Position numbers and translations under genes: made by a program | NCBI GenBank assembly: GCA_031979385.1 | Contig: DALZEF010000025.1 | Span: 1 to 40,550 of the forward strand | Source: Timonella sp031979385 | GTDB taxonomy: Bacteria > Actinomycetota > Actinomycetes > Actinomycetales > Cellulomonadaceae | DNA: 40,550 bases | Direction of reading: 5' to 3' | In this document: in pieces, positions 33,080 through 40,550 of the stretch | How positions within the stretch are numbered: the stretch's first letter is position 1 | Layout: every line of letters starts with the position of its first letter | Notes under the pieces: generated by a model | What the model was told of the DNA's origin: nothing | Databases searched by the model: none | Seen by the model: only the letters and a program-made list of their open reading frames with translations

Positions 33080-34819
33080 CTAGCGTCCTTGCTCTTGCGT
33101 ACTTTCCGGGTGTGGGCCAAGCGCGACCCACTCCTTGACCAAATCTATGTCCGCCGTATCCCAGCGGGACTCCTGCGTCACAGCCGCAAACGCGTCAACA
33201 TACTCGCGTAGGTACATGTGTCCATGGCCCGGAGGGACATCCCCGGCCACAAACATATCGAACGTCACCTGCAGGAACGTGACGATCGGGTACCAGCGCA
33301 TTGTCATCGGTCGGTCAACCGCTGGTTCCTCGTCAATCCAATCTGGTGCATTCCAGATCAGTTCTGGACTCCACCAGGTCACGGCATCCGAGGCGTGCTG
33401 GACGTAGACGACCTTCGGGTCCTTCCACACCGGGGCGATATCCCACAGCCCCGAGGCGTCGTCCGGTGACGCACTGAACCGCACCTGCTTGCCACCATCA
33501 AAGACCGGGGCAATCTGCTGTGAGCCCGGATCGCGACGCTCCGTGAAGTAGCGCCAATGGTCCGTGAAACTCGGTGTGCCGACGAACACCGCTCCATCCG
33601 TGCGTTCGTTGAGATCCTGTAGTCCAGAGAACGCGCCCTGCATACCATAGCTCCCCAGCGAGAGCCCATACACGTAAAGTTTCGGACGAGAATCCTCTGG
33701 CTTTTCCAACCATGCCGCATACACGGCCTCAAACAAGGCCTTACCGGCCTGTGGCGGAGTACCACGGTCGGACAAGAACGACACCCAACTCGGCAAGTAT
33801 GAGTACTGCATCGAGGCGATAGCGGTGTCGCCAGCATTTAGATACTCAAACGTCGTGCTCGCGGCCGGGTCGATCCAACCCGTGCCAGTTGCGGTTGCCA
33901 CCAGTAGGGCTTTGCGATCCCAGGCATTCGTACGATCCAGTTCCGCAATGACCTGCTGTGCGGTTGCATCAAGGTCATGCTCCTGGCCAAGACCCGCGTA
34001 CACGCGGATAGGGTCCCTCGCCTCGCGCCCAGCGAGGGATTTCGTCTGATCCGCGAGAGCCTGTAAATCGTCAACGCTCGGGCCACCAGAGACAAACTCG
34101 CGGCCCATCTTGCCCAAGGAGTCCCAACTGGACAACGAAGCCGGTGAGCCCGAGCGGGTGTCCCGCGTCGGCTGCTCTACATTACCCGCATACTCCTTGT
34201 CGGATGTTGCATACATCGAGTTCAGGGCATTCATCGAACCCCGAACAAGCGTCCCATCGACCAACATGAGAACTGCAACGGCGACGATAAGTGCTGAGGC
34301 CAAGATGGCGGCACGGCGTGGGAACCAGCGACCCAACTTTGCGGCAACCCAGTTCCCAATTCGGCGCAAAAGACGCGAAAGAGACAACACGACAATCGCA
34401 AGAGAAAAAGCGATTATCGCCTGTCCAATGAACATGTATGGCGAATTGCCCGGCATCTCAAAAAGAATGCGTAAACGTGTTTGAAAGTCTGCTCCGAAAT
34501 ACGCGCTCGCCACGATCGAAAAAGCGGCAATTGGTAGGAACACCCGCCACAAAATTCGCGTGACCCGGCCCGGCCACGGCGTGTCAAACCCCAGCCACCG
34601 CATGAAGCCGCCGACACTTGCGCCAAACGCGTACGCCAGAATAATGGAAACACCGCTCAAAACGCCCTGGAAAACCCAACTGCGCGGTACCAGCGATGGA
34701 GCCAGCGAAACGCACCACGTGAAAACCCCAAACGCGACACCAGCGGGTGAAAGCCGGGCAAACCATACAGCGCAGTGGGTACGCCAACGAGTCACAAGGG
34801 CAGGGACGGCGAAGTTCAT
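33080..34819 (-). CDS. Membrane alpha/beta-hydrolase (Abhydrolase_9 family)
   Basis: A 579-residue protein of the actinobacterial Abhydrolase_9 type. About five hydrophobic segments fill the first ~190 residues (AGVAFGVFTWCVSLA, VLSGVSIILAYAFGASVGG, FLPIAAFSIVASAYFG, IGQAIIAFSLAIVVLSL, AILASALIVAVAVLMLV). The C-terminal soluble domain has the nucleophile elbow GLSLGS with Ser387 and the RMYPxVT-like MRWYPIVTF region. It is probably a lipid- or ester-hydrolysing enzyme on the outer face of the membrane; the substrate is unknown. ATG 34819 follows AGGAG by seven bases, so the longer frame to 34855 is not preferred. It forms a two-gene unit with the universal stress gene. Confidence 0.87.
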   Translation of the reverse strand: MNFAVPALVTRWRTHCAVWFARLSPAGVAFGVFTWCVSLAPSLVPRSWVFQGVLSGVSIILAYAFGASVGGFMRWLGFDTPWPGRVTRILWRVFLPIAAFSIVASAYFGADFQTRLRILFEMPGNSPYMFIGQAIIAFSLAIVVLSLSRLLRRIGNWVAAKLGRWFPRRAAILASALIVAVAVLMLVDGTLVRGSMNALNSMYATSDKEYAGNVEQPTRDTRSGSPASLSSWDSLGKMGREFVSGGPSVDDLQALADQTKSLAGREARDPIRVYAGLGQEHDLDATAQQVIAELDRTNAWDRKALLVATATGTGWIDPAASTTFEYLNAGDTAIASMQYSYLPSWVSFLSDRGTPPQAGKALFEAVYAAWLEKPEDSRPKLYVYGLSLGSYGMQGAFSGLQDLNERTDGAVFVGTPSFTDHWRYFTERRDPGSQQIAPVFDGGKQVRFSASPDDASGLWDIAPVWKDPKVVYVQHASDAVTWWSPELIWNAPDWIDEEPAVDRPMTMRWYPIVTFLQVTFDMFVAGDVPPGHGHMYLREYVDAFAAVTQESRWDTADIDLVKEWVALGPHPESTQEQGR

Positions 34820-35057
34820 GCGATGGCTCCTGGACTCAAGATGATGCAAGATCAACTGTATCGCCGTTACGCGGACAATGCGTATGACCTATGGGGCAGT
34901 CCTCAAACATGTGAGCAACGCCAAAGCCCTTTGGCAGGAATTGGAACGGTCTCGTTCTGGCTTTGATGGACTGATGTACCCCTGCAGGGCCATGGTCCTT
35001 GCACTTGAAGTGGCCATGGATCTATCGTTACTACGCCAGATTAATCCTTCTTTAGTA

Positions 35058-35086
35058 TTCTCAGCCAAGGAAAATATTAGTATGAT
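35058..35086 (+). promoter_or_regulatory. Promoter of the MarR gene
   Basis: -35 TTCTCA (35058-35063) and -10 TATGAT (35081-35086) are 17 bases apart. The GTG start codon at 35093 lies six bases after the -10, where transcription would begin, so the mRNA is probably leaderless. The gap 34820-35057 shows no gene. Confidence 0.7.
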
Positions 35087-35092
35087 TCATGC

Positions 35093-35575
35093 GTGGACTT
35101 TCTAATGCGCGTACATGACAGATGGAAGGAAATTCGACCGGAGCTCGATACAGAATCTTTTCTGAGCATCGGCCGTATTATTCGAATCGCGTCTTACGTC
35201 ACCGTAGTCACCGACGAGGTCGTCGGGCAACACGGATTGAACCGGGGCGAGTTCGAGTTACTCGCTGCAGTGCGCAGATCCGGGAAAAATTGTCGGGCAA
35301 CCGAGTTGTCCGTTATGACGAAATCCTCGGGCGCTGCCATTACCAAGCGCTTGGACCGTCTTACCATGCAAGGACTCATCACCCGAGAAGTGCTCCCACG
35401 TGATCGCCGCGTGGTTTTGGTCAACCTCACCAATGAAGGCCGGCTTCTTATCGATGAACTGGTGCCAGCGGTGCTTGACGCTGAAAAGAAACTGCTCTCA
35501 GACTTCGATGAAACTGAGATCGCCGAGTTGCAGCGCTTGTCGGCCAAACTTCTGAACGCGGTCGAACCCCGATAA
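35093..35575 (+). CDS. MarR-family transcription regulator
   Basis: A 160-residue winged-helix regulator of the MarR family. The recognition region is about residues 55-100 (LAAVRRSGKNCRATELSVMT, SSGAAITKRLDRLTMQGLI) and the wing is REVLPRDRRVVLVNLTNEG. Helices at both ends would form the dimer. No redox or ligand-binding residues can be named with confidence. GTG 35093 fits a leaderless transcript; ATG 35105 in the same frame is an alternative that loses four residues and also has no ribosome-binding site. It is divergent from the membrane hydrolase gene, which it may control, and convergent with fumC. Confidence 0.88.
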   Translation: MDFLMRVHDRWKEIRPELDTESFLSIGRIIRIASYVTVVTDEVVGQHGLNRGEFELLAAVRRSGKNCRATELSVMTKSSGAAITKRLDRLTMQGLITREVLPRDRRVVLVNLTNEGRLLIDELVPAVLDAEKKLLSDFDETEIAELQRLSAKLLNAVEPR

Positions 35576-35611
35576 CGCTGGTGAATCCCCCCCAGTGGTC
35601 GCGAGCAACCG

Positions 35612-35656
35612 CATGGCGATGGCCCACACACTTAAAGTGTGTGGGCCATCGCCATG
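35612..35656. terminator. Perfect 22-bp palindrome between marR and fumC
   Basis: Two 22-base arms (35612-35633, 35635-35656) are exact complements around a single central A. The effective loop is a few bases around TTAAA. It lies eight bases after the fumC stop on the minus strand and probably terminates both convergent genes. Confidence 0.75.
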
Positions 35657-35664
35657 GGTAAGTG

Positions 35665-37086
35665 TTACTTGGAGGCAGGCCTTGTCATCGACAAGACGTC
35701 AAGTGCCGTGTCGAGTTGTTCCACAGTGAGTTGGCCATTTTCCACGTAACCGAGTTCTATGACGGCCTCACGCACAGTGATGCCGTTCTTCACCGAGTGC
35801 TTTGCCACCTTGGCTGCAGCCTCGTAACCGATAGCACGGTTCAACGGGGTCACGATTGATGGCGAGGACTCCGCCAGAGCGCGTGCGCGCTCAACGTTCG
35901 CCGTGATACCGTCAACGGTCTTGTCAGCAAGCACGATCGAGGCTGCCGACAGCAGCCGGATCGACTCGAGCACGCCTTGCGCGATGACGGGGATCTGAAC
36001 GTTCAACTCGAACGACCCGCTCGCACCTGCCCAGGCAACAGTTGCATCGTTTCCGATGACTCGAGCCGCAACCATAAGGACCGCTTCTGGGATGACCGGG
36101 TTGACCTTTCCTGGCATGATCGAGGAACCGGGCTGTAGGTCAGGGATGGCGATCTCGCCGAGTCCAGTGTTTGGCCCGGAGCCCATCCACCGCAGATCAT
36201 TGCAGATCTTTGTGATCGACACGGCTATCGTGCGCAGTGCGCCGGACAGTTCCACGAGACCGTCACGCGAGGACTGCGCCTCAAAGTGGTCGCGAGCCTC
36301 GGTGAGCGGCAGGTCCGTGTCCTCTACGAGCAGCTCGATCACACGCTGGGGGAAACCCGCCGGGGTGTTGATACCAGTACCAACCGCCGTGCCACCGAGA
36401 GGAACCTCCGCCGCGCGCGGGAGAGCGGACTCCAAACGCTCCACACCGTAGCGGATCGCTGCGGCATAACCACCGAACTCCTGACCAAGCGTCACGGGGG
36501 TGGCGTCCATGAGATGGGTGCGCCCGGACTTCACAACTTCCGCGAACTCCTCTGCCTTACCCTCAAGGGACTTTGCGAGGTGCTCAAGTGCTGGAATCAG
36601 AGTGCGGAGCACCCCTGCGGTGGCGGCCACGTGAACCGAGGTGGGGAACACGTCGTTCGAGGACTGCGAGGCATTGACATGGTCGTTTGGGTGCACGTCC
36701 GCACCGAGTTTCTGGCTCGCAAGAGTCGCCAGAACCTCGTTCATGTTCATGTTGGAGGACGTGCCAGAACCTGTCTGGAACACGTCAACCGGGAAATGAG
36801 CGTCATGTTGGCCACTTGCGACCTCGTCTGCTGCGGCAACGATGGCCTGAGCGATGTCCTGCGCAAGAACACCAAGCTCAGCGTTCGTGCGTGCTGCGGC
36901 CTTCTTGATTTGAGCGAGAGCCTCAATGTGTGAACGCTCAAGCGGGGTTCCCGAGATTGGGAAGTTTTCGACCGCACGCTGTGTCTGCGCGCGATATAGG
37001 GCGTGCGCGGGTACGCGCACCTCACCCATGGTGTCGTGTTCGATCCGGTATTCAGTGTCGACGGCGGTGTCGTGTGAATTGCTCAT
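35665..37086 (-). CDS. fumC: Fumarate hydratase class II
   Basis: A 473-residue class II fumarase, which converts fumarate and L-malate in the TCA cycle in the cytoplasm. It needs no iron-sulfur cluster. The superfamily signature GSSIMPGKVNP is present (about 322-332), along with GSGTSSNMNMNEV, SSNDVFPTS and GRTHLMDATPVTLGQEF. Length matches the family. The start at 37086 gives MSNSHDTAVDTEYRIEHDTMG; upstream GAGG lies rather far away, so the exact start is less sure. Carbonic anhydrase lies upstream on the same strand, separated by its own terminator, so fumC is probably transcribed alone. Confidence 0.97.
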   Translation of the reverse strand: MSNSHDTAVDTEYRIEHDTMGEVRVPAHALYRAQTQRAVENFPISGTPLERSHIEALAQIKKAAARTNAELGVLAQDIAQAIVAAADEVASGQHDAHFPVDVFQTGSGTSSNMNMNEVLATLASQKLGADVHPNDHVNASQSSNDVFPTSVHVAATAGVLRTLIPALEHLAKSLEGKAEEFAEVVKSGRTHLMDATPVTLGQEFGGYAAAIRYGVERLESALPRAAEVPLGGTAVGTGINTPAGFPQRVIELLVEDTDLPLTEARDHFEAQSSRDGLVELSGALRTIAVSITKICNDLRWMGSGPNTGLGEIAIPDLQPGSSIMPGKVNPVIPEAVLMVAARVIGNDATVAWAGASGSFELNVQIPVIAQGVLESIRLLSAASIVLADKTVDGITANVERARALAESSPSIVTPLNRAIGYEAAAKVAKHSVKNGITVREAVIELGYVENGQLTVEQLDTALDVLSMTRPASK

Positions 37087-37146
37087 GAACTAATTCTGCC
37101 TCATTGGTCGATGAGAATGCGGGTAGGAGGTCGGGGGTAAAACAAA

Positions 37147-37175
37147 CGGACGGGCACCAAGAGCGTGCCCGTCCG
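37147..37175 (-). terminator. Terminator of the carbonic anhydrase gene
   Basis: A perfect 11-bp stem (37147-37157, 37165-37175) with a seven-base loop is followed on the minus strand by TTTGTTTTACC. It lies nine bases past the stop codon. Confidence 0.85.
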
Positions 37176-37184
37176 CAATACTAC

Positions 37185-37814
37185 CTAAGCGATTTGACCA
37201 ATCTGAGCAACCAGGTGCGCCTGGCCGTCCTGGAGATCATACTCAAGGCCGATGATTGCGCAGCGCCCTTCCTCGACAGCACGTGCGATGGACACCGAGT
37301 AGGAGTGGAGCATGTCAACCGTGTGCTTCACATGCTGCGTGCGCAGTAGCGCCTCATCAAGGGCATCCATTCCGCCGTCTTCCTTGGTGAGGGAAACGAT
37401 CGAGGGGATCACGCGGTCTGTGACGGCGCGGATGAAACCCGTGGGTTGGTCCCCCTTGGTCAGTGCCTGTGCCGCCGCATGGACCGCACCGCAACTGTCA
37501 TGTCCGAGCACGATAACCAGTGGTGTACGCAAGATCTCCACCGCATACTCGATCGAGCCCACGATGGTGGTGTCCAGAACATGGCCCGCCGTGCGCACCA
37601 CAAACAGGTCACCGAGGCCCTGATCGAAGATGATCTCAGCGGCAACACGAGAGTCTGAGCATCCAAACAAAGTTGCGAACGGTGCTTGAGCAACCTGAAG
37701 TTCTTGACGTCGGTCAAACCCCTGAGATGGGTGCTCCATCTGGTTGTGGATGAATCGGTGGTTTCCGTCTTTGAGCTGCTGCCATGCCTGGGCGGGGGTC
37801 AAGGTGGTTGGCAC
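37185..37814 (-). CDS. Beta-carbonic anhydrase
   Basis: A 209-residue zinc enzyme that interconverts CO2 and bicarbonate. Zinc ligands and active-site residues of the beta class are all visible: Cys52 and Asp54-Arg56 in GCSDSR, His105 and Cys108 in GHDSCGA. There is no signal peptide, so it is cytoplasmic and probably supplies bicarbonate for carboxylases. GTG 37814 follows GAGGG at four bases and is preferred over TTG 37844. It lies 65 bases after the pfkB gene on the same strand and is ended by a strong terminator, so it may be the last gene of the xse operon or have its own promoter. Confidence 0.93.
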   Translation of the reverse strand: MPTTLTPAQAWQQLKDGNHRFIHNQMEHPSQGFDRRQELQVAQAPFATLFGCSDSRVAAEIIFDQGLGDLFVVRTAGHVLDTTIVGSIEYAVEILRTPLVIVLGHDSCGAVHAAAQALTKGDQPTGFIRAVTDRVIPSIVSLTKEDGGMDALDEALLRTQHVKHTVDMLHSYSVSIARAVEEGRCAIIGLEYDLQDGQAHLVAQIGQIA

Positions 37815-37879
37815 GATTCCCTCATTCCTTACTCGGGTGAACAATCACGCCTAAGTCAGTGAGTGCCGCGTCGAACTGC

Positions 37880-38803
37880 TCAGATCTCTGCGAGCCACGG
37901 AGGATTGGCTCCGGGGCGGGAGACGGTAACTGCCGCCACCCGCGCGCACTGGTTCAGGACAGTTTCTAGAGTAGACCTATCGAGTGAGTGTAGGCGGTCG
38001 CGTCCATCTTTGCCGAGACAGTCATGCTGAGCGAGACCGTGGATGAGCGCACCCATGAACGAATCACCTGCTCCGACTGTGTCCGCCACGGTCACTCGCG
38101 GAGCCGAGATTTCGACCGCACCACATTCGGCGTAACCGATAGCCCCTGATCCGCCGCGGGTGACTACGACGAGGGCAGGTCCACGGGATTGCCATTCCCG
38201 GGCAGCCTCGTGGATGTCTTGACCGGGGTAGAGCCATTCGAGGTCCTCGTCACTCACTTTGACCACGTCAGCGAGTTCGACGTAGGACTCCACGATTGAG
38301 CGTGCGTATTCTGGTGAACCCATGAGCATCGGACGTGCGTTCGGGTCATAGGTGATGGTTGCGTTTGGTTTTGCCGAGCTGAGAAGTTTGCGTACCTTGC
38401 TACCACCTGGTTCAAGAACCGCACCAATAGAACCCGTGTGCACCACGTCTGCGTTGCGCCAGGCATCGTCCACGCCGTGCAGGTCCCACTCCAAGTCGAA
38501 CACGTACCGCGCGGAACCATCTTCTTGGATGTGCGCCTCTGCGACAGGGGTCTTGTGGGCATCTTGGCTGCCTGCGGTGAGTGCTACGTGGGACTGCGCG
38601 AGCCAGTCAACAATAGCCGTGCCGCGGGCATCTTGGCCAAGCCAGGTGTGGAGTGCCACGTCGTGTCCCAGTCGCCCCAGAGTGAGCGCCACGTTGGCAG
38701 GAGAACCACCGGGAAACTCTTCAGCGTCGCCCGACTGTGTTTGAACGGCGTCGATGAGTGCCTCACCGACGATATAGGCGGTCACCCGCGGGGCGGAGTT
38801 CAT
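37880..38803 (-). CDS. PfkB-family carbohydrate kinase (fructokinase-like)
   Basis: A 307-residue ribokinase/PfkB-type sugar kinase. Signature 1 is near the N-terminus (GGSPANVALTLGRLG) and signature 2 is DTVGAGDSFMGAL, which contains the anion hole and the catalytic Asp. ITYDPNARPML in the middle is typical of fructokinases, so phosphorylation of fructose or a similar hexose is likely. The exact sugar cannot be told from sequence. The ATG overlaps the stop of xseB by four bases (ATGA type), so translation is coupled to xseB. A sugar kinase inside an exonuclease VII operon is a loose functional fit. Confidence 0.92.
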   Translation of the reverse strand: MNSAPRVTAYIVGEALIDAVQTQSGDAEEFPGGSPANVALTLGRLGHDVALHTWLGQDARGTAIVDWLAQSHVALTAGSQDAHKTPVAEAHIQEDGSARYVFDLEWDLHGVDDAWRNADVVHTGSIGAVLEPGGSKVRKLLSSAKPNATITYDPNARPMLMGSPEYARSIVESYVELADVVKVSDEDLEWLYPGQDIHEAAREWQSRGPALVVVTRGGSGAIGYAECGAVEISAPRVTVADTVGAGDSFMGALIHGLAQHDCLGKDGRDRLHSLDRSTLETVLNQCARVAAVTVSRPGANPPWLAEI

Positions 38804-39066
38804 GGTGCTTGGTCTTCCTGCTGGTCCTGTTCAGGTGGGTTGACAACGGCATTGAGACGCTCCCGTGCCCCATCTAGCCATTCTTGGCACCGCGCGGCTA
38901 AGAGTTCCCCGCGCTCCCACAGTGCGAGTGATTCTTCGAGGGGGAGCGATCCGGTTTCAAGGCGCTGCACGACCGCGACGAGTTCGTCGCGTGCGGCTTC
39001 GTAGCCGAGGGCTGCGATCGCCGTGCGGTCCTGCTCCGAGACGATGTGCTCATTGCTGTTTGTCAT
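38800..39066 (-). CDS. xseB: Exodeoxyribonuclease VII small subunit
   Basis: The 88-residue small subunit of exonuclease VII, which degrades single-stranded DNA together with XseA. The family pattern GYEAARDELVAVVQRLETGS, then LPLEESLALWERGELLAARC is clear. The C-terminus is acidic and Gln-rich. GGAG lies about 11 bases before the ATG. It follows xseA by 55 bases on the same strand and overlaps the kinase gene. Confidence 0.95.
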   Translation of the reverse strand: MTNSNEHIVSEQDRTAIAALGYEAARDELVAVVQRLETGSLPLEESLALWERGELLAARCQEWLDGARERLNAVVNPPEQDQQEDQAP

Positions 39067-39121
39067 CTGAAATTATTCTCCATGATCGAATGTCAAAACA
39101 CCAGAGACTTTGATAAATAAT

Positions 39122-40456
39122 TTAAGAAAGTTCTGTGGGGTGTGGTTCCGCACCGTTGACCAGAGGCGACGAGTGCGGTGGGTTCACCGTGGCGTTGAAG
39201 GCGCCGCGTTGAACTCGGACGTGCACGATGGCTCCGCCGAGAGCCTGTTCGGGGGAGGTGATCACCGAACCGTTCTCCGATTGCACGACCGCATATCCTC
39301 GCTCAAGCGTGGTCAATGGCGAGAGCGCGCGAACGTGAGTGGTGAGTTCGCGGATCCGTGCAGACTGATCGAGCAGACTGCGTTCGAAGACTGTGCGCGA
39401 CCGCGTGATGAGTTGCCGCAACTTGTCCTCGTGGGTGTCAATCAACACGGCGGGTTGCGCGAGGGCTGGACGGCTTCGCATCATGTCGAGACCGTGCTGC
39501 TCGCGTTGGATCCGCGCGTTGACTGCGGCTCGCGCCCTCGCGAGTGTTTGAGCAATTCCTGCGCGTTCCTCGGCAACATGCGGCACGATGCGTTTTGCCG
39601 CGTCGGTGGGGGTGGACGCCCGAACATCCGCTACGAAGTCGAGTAGGGGAGTATCGCGCTCATGACCGATCGCGGAAACGATCGGGGTGCGAGCCTGGGC
39701 TGCAGCACGCACGAGAGATTCGTTGGAGAACGGCAGCAGATCCTCAACCGCGCCACCACCACGGGCGATGACGATGACCTCGACATCCGCGATCTCATCC
39801 AACTCCCGCAGCGCAGCAGTCACTTGAGGAACTGCGTGCACTCCTTGAACCGCAACCTCACGCACCTCAAACTGAACCTCAGGCCACCGTGCTCGGGCAT
39901 TCACCAGCACATCGTGCAACGCCTCGGACTCGCGACCACAGATCAGCCCCACACGCTTAGGTAAGAAGGGGAGAGGTTTCTTGCGCTCGGGATCAAACAA
40001 TCCCTCAGATCCAAGTTGCGCCTTCAACTGTTCGATCCGCGCAAGCAACTCACCGATGCCAACCTGGGCGATCTCCTTCGCCTGCATCTGCAATGTTCCG
40101 CGCTTGGTCCAAAACGTCGGTTTCACGTGCGCAACCACATGGGCACCCTCAGTCAGCGGCCCGGCCTGCTCAAGCGAGCGCGCATAGATCGACACGGGAA
40201 GCGACATGTCTTGGTCTGTGTCCCGGATCGTCAAGAACGCCATACCGGCACCGGGCCGCTTATTTAACTGAACGACCTGGCCCTCAATCCACAGCGGAAC
40301 CATGCGGTCGATGTACTGTGCGATCTTCTGCGACAACACGCGCACCGGCCACGGATTGTCCCGCGTGGTGTCACCAGCCCGCACCGCCAACTCCATGGGC
40401 TCGCTCGGAGAGTCCTCACTCACAACCTCTGTGTCCCTTCCCCGTTGATCACTCAA
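39122..40456 (-). CDS. xseA: Exodeoxyribonuclease VII large subunit
   Basis: The large, catalytic subunit of exonuclease VII. An N-terminal OB fold (about 38-130; VRVLSQKIAQYIDRMVPLWI, MAFLTIRDTDQDMSLPVSIY) binds single-stranded DNA. The central nuclease domain includes VIVIARGGGAVEDLLPF and AIGHERDTPLLDFVADVRAS, both diagnostic, followed by a coiled-coil region rich in Arg and Ala. The first codon of the longest frame is TTG 40456. GTG 40423 (with AGAGG two bases before it) and ATG 40396 are in frame, so the N-terminus is uncertain by up to 20 residues. It leads the operon xseA-xseB-pfkB. Confidence 0.94.
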   Translation of the reverse strand: MSDQRGRDTEVVSEDSPSEPMELAVRAGDTTRDNPWPVRVLSQKIAQYIDRMVPLWIEGQVVQLNKRPGAGMAFLTIRDTDQDMSLPVSIYARSLEQAGPLTEGAHVVAHVKPTFWTKRGTLQMQAKEIAQVGIGELLARIEQLKAQLGSEGLFDPERKKPLPFLPKRVGLICGRESEALHDVLVNARARWPEVQFEVREVAVQGVHAVPQVTAALRELDEIADVEVIVIARGGGAVEDLLPFSNESLVRAAAQARTPIVSAIGHERDTPLLDFVADVRASTPTDAAKRIVPHVAEERAGIAQTLARARAAVNARIQREQHGLDMMRSRPALAQPAVLIDTHEDKLRQLITRSRTVFERSLLDQSARIRELTTHVRALSPLTTLERGYAVVQSENGSVITSPEQALGGAIVHVRVQRGAFNATVNPPHSSPLVNGAEPHPTELS

Positions 40457-40508
40457 ACCTCAACTCCCTAACGGTTTGTTAGACTACAAACTGCGTCCGT
40501 TCCGCTCC

Positions 40509-40538
40509 GGTAGGGGCTTGCTTCGCGAAACCCCTACC
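40509..40538. other. Hairpin upstream of xseA
   Basis: GGTAGGGG (40509-40516) and CCCCTACC (40531-40538) form an 8-bp stem. It could be a terminator of a gene beyond the window or part of the xseA promoter region; a TAGTCT box on the minus strand lies near 40480. Confidence 0.4.
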
Positions 40539-40550
40539 CTGCGCTGCACT

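Noticed and set aside
1..40550. CRISPR array, prophage, insertion sequence or integrase-linked island
   Set aside because: I saw no regularly spaced direct repeats with unique spacers, no transposase or integrase frame and no phage structural genes.

Overview
The window looks like a chromosomal segment of a moderately high-GC, cellulose-degrading actinobacterium, probably in Micrococcales and close to Jonesia or Cellulomonas. This rests on a WhiB7-type regulator, mycoredoxin, AdnA and UvrD2 helicases, a UPF0182 protein, and three secreted glycoside hydrolases that each carry a C-terminal CBM2. The species assignment is inference.

Bases 1-19,284 follow the order known from Mycobacterium (Rv3201c to Rv3193c) and many other actinobacteria: adnA (5' end cut off by the window), an APH-fold protein with a damaged catalytic loop, nudC, mycoredoxin, uvrD2, whiB7 with a long uORF/attenuator leader, a degenerate ThiF-like protein, a YgjP-type metallopeptidase, a DUF2342-type protein, an SDR-like protein, a PDZ/Lon-type protease, a PPA1309-type protein and a UPF0182 membrane protein. 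DNA repair, redox and antibiotic-response genes dominate here.

Bases 19,440-21,200 hold two identical initiator tRNA genes that flank an aldose 1-epimerase gene. Each tRNA is followed by the same terminator and then by a copy of a dispersed structured repeat.

Bases 21,444-32,347 form a plant-polysaccharide region. GH74 xyloglucanase, GH5 endoglucanase and GH6 cellulase genes lie on the minus strand, followed by a LacI-type regulator. A divergent gene encodes an unusual LacI-like sensor fused to a PAS domain, with no visible DNA-binding or output domain. LacI-type palindromes sit in the GH74 and GH6 promoter regions, and one lies between the -35 and -10 of the GH74 promoter.

Bases 32,600-40,456 hold housekeeping genes: universal stress protein and membrane alpha/beta-hydrolase (coupled), a MarR regulator with a leaderless-type promoter, fumC, beta-carbonic anhydrase, and the xseA-xseB-pfkB operon.

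The most unusual signal is a family of about 85-95 bp hairpin repeats. There are five clear copies, all between genes, at about 13.9, 19.7, 21.3, 24.5 and 28.9 kb. Their stems keep pairing through compensatory base changes.
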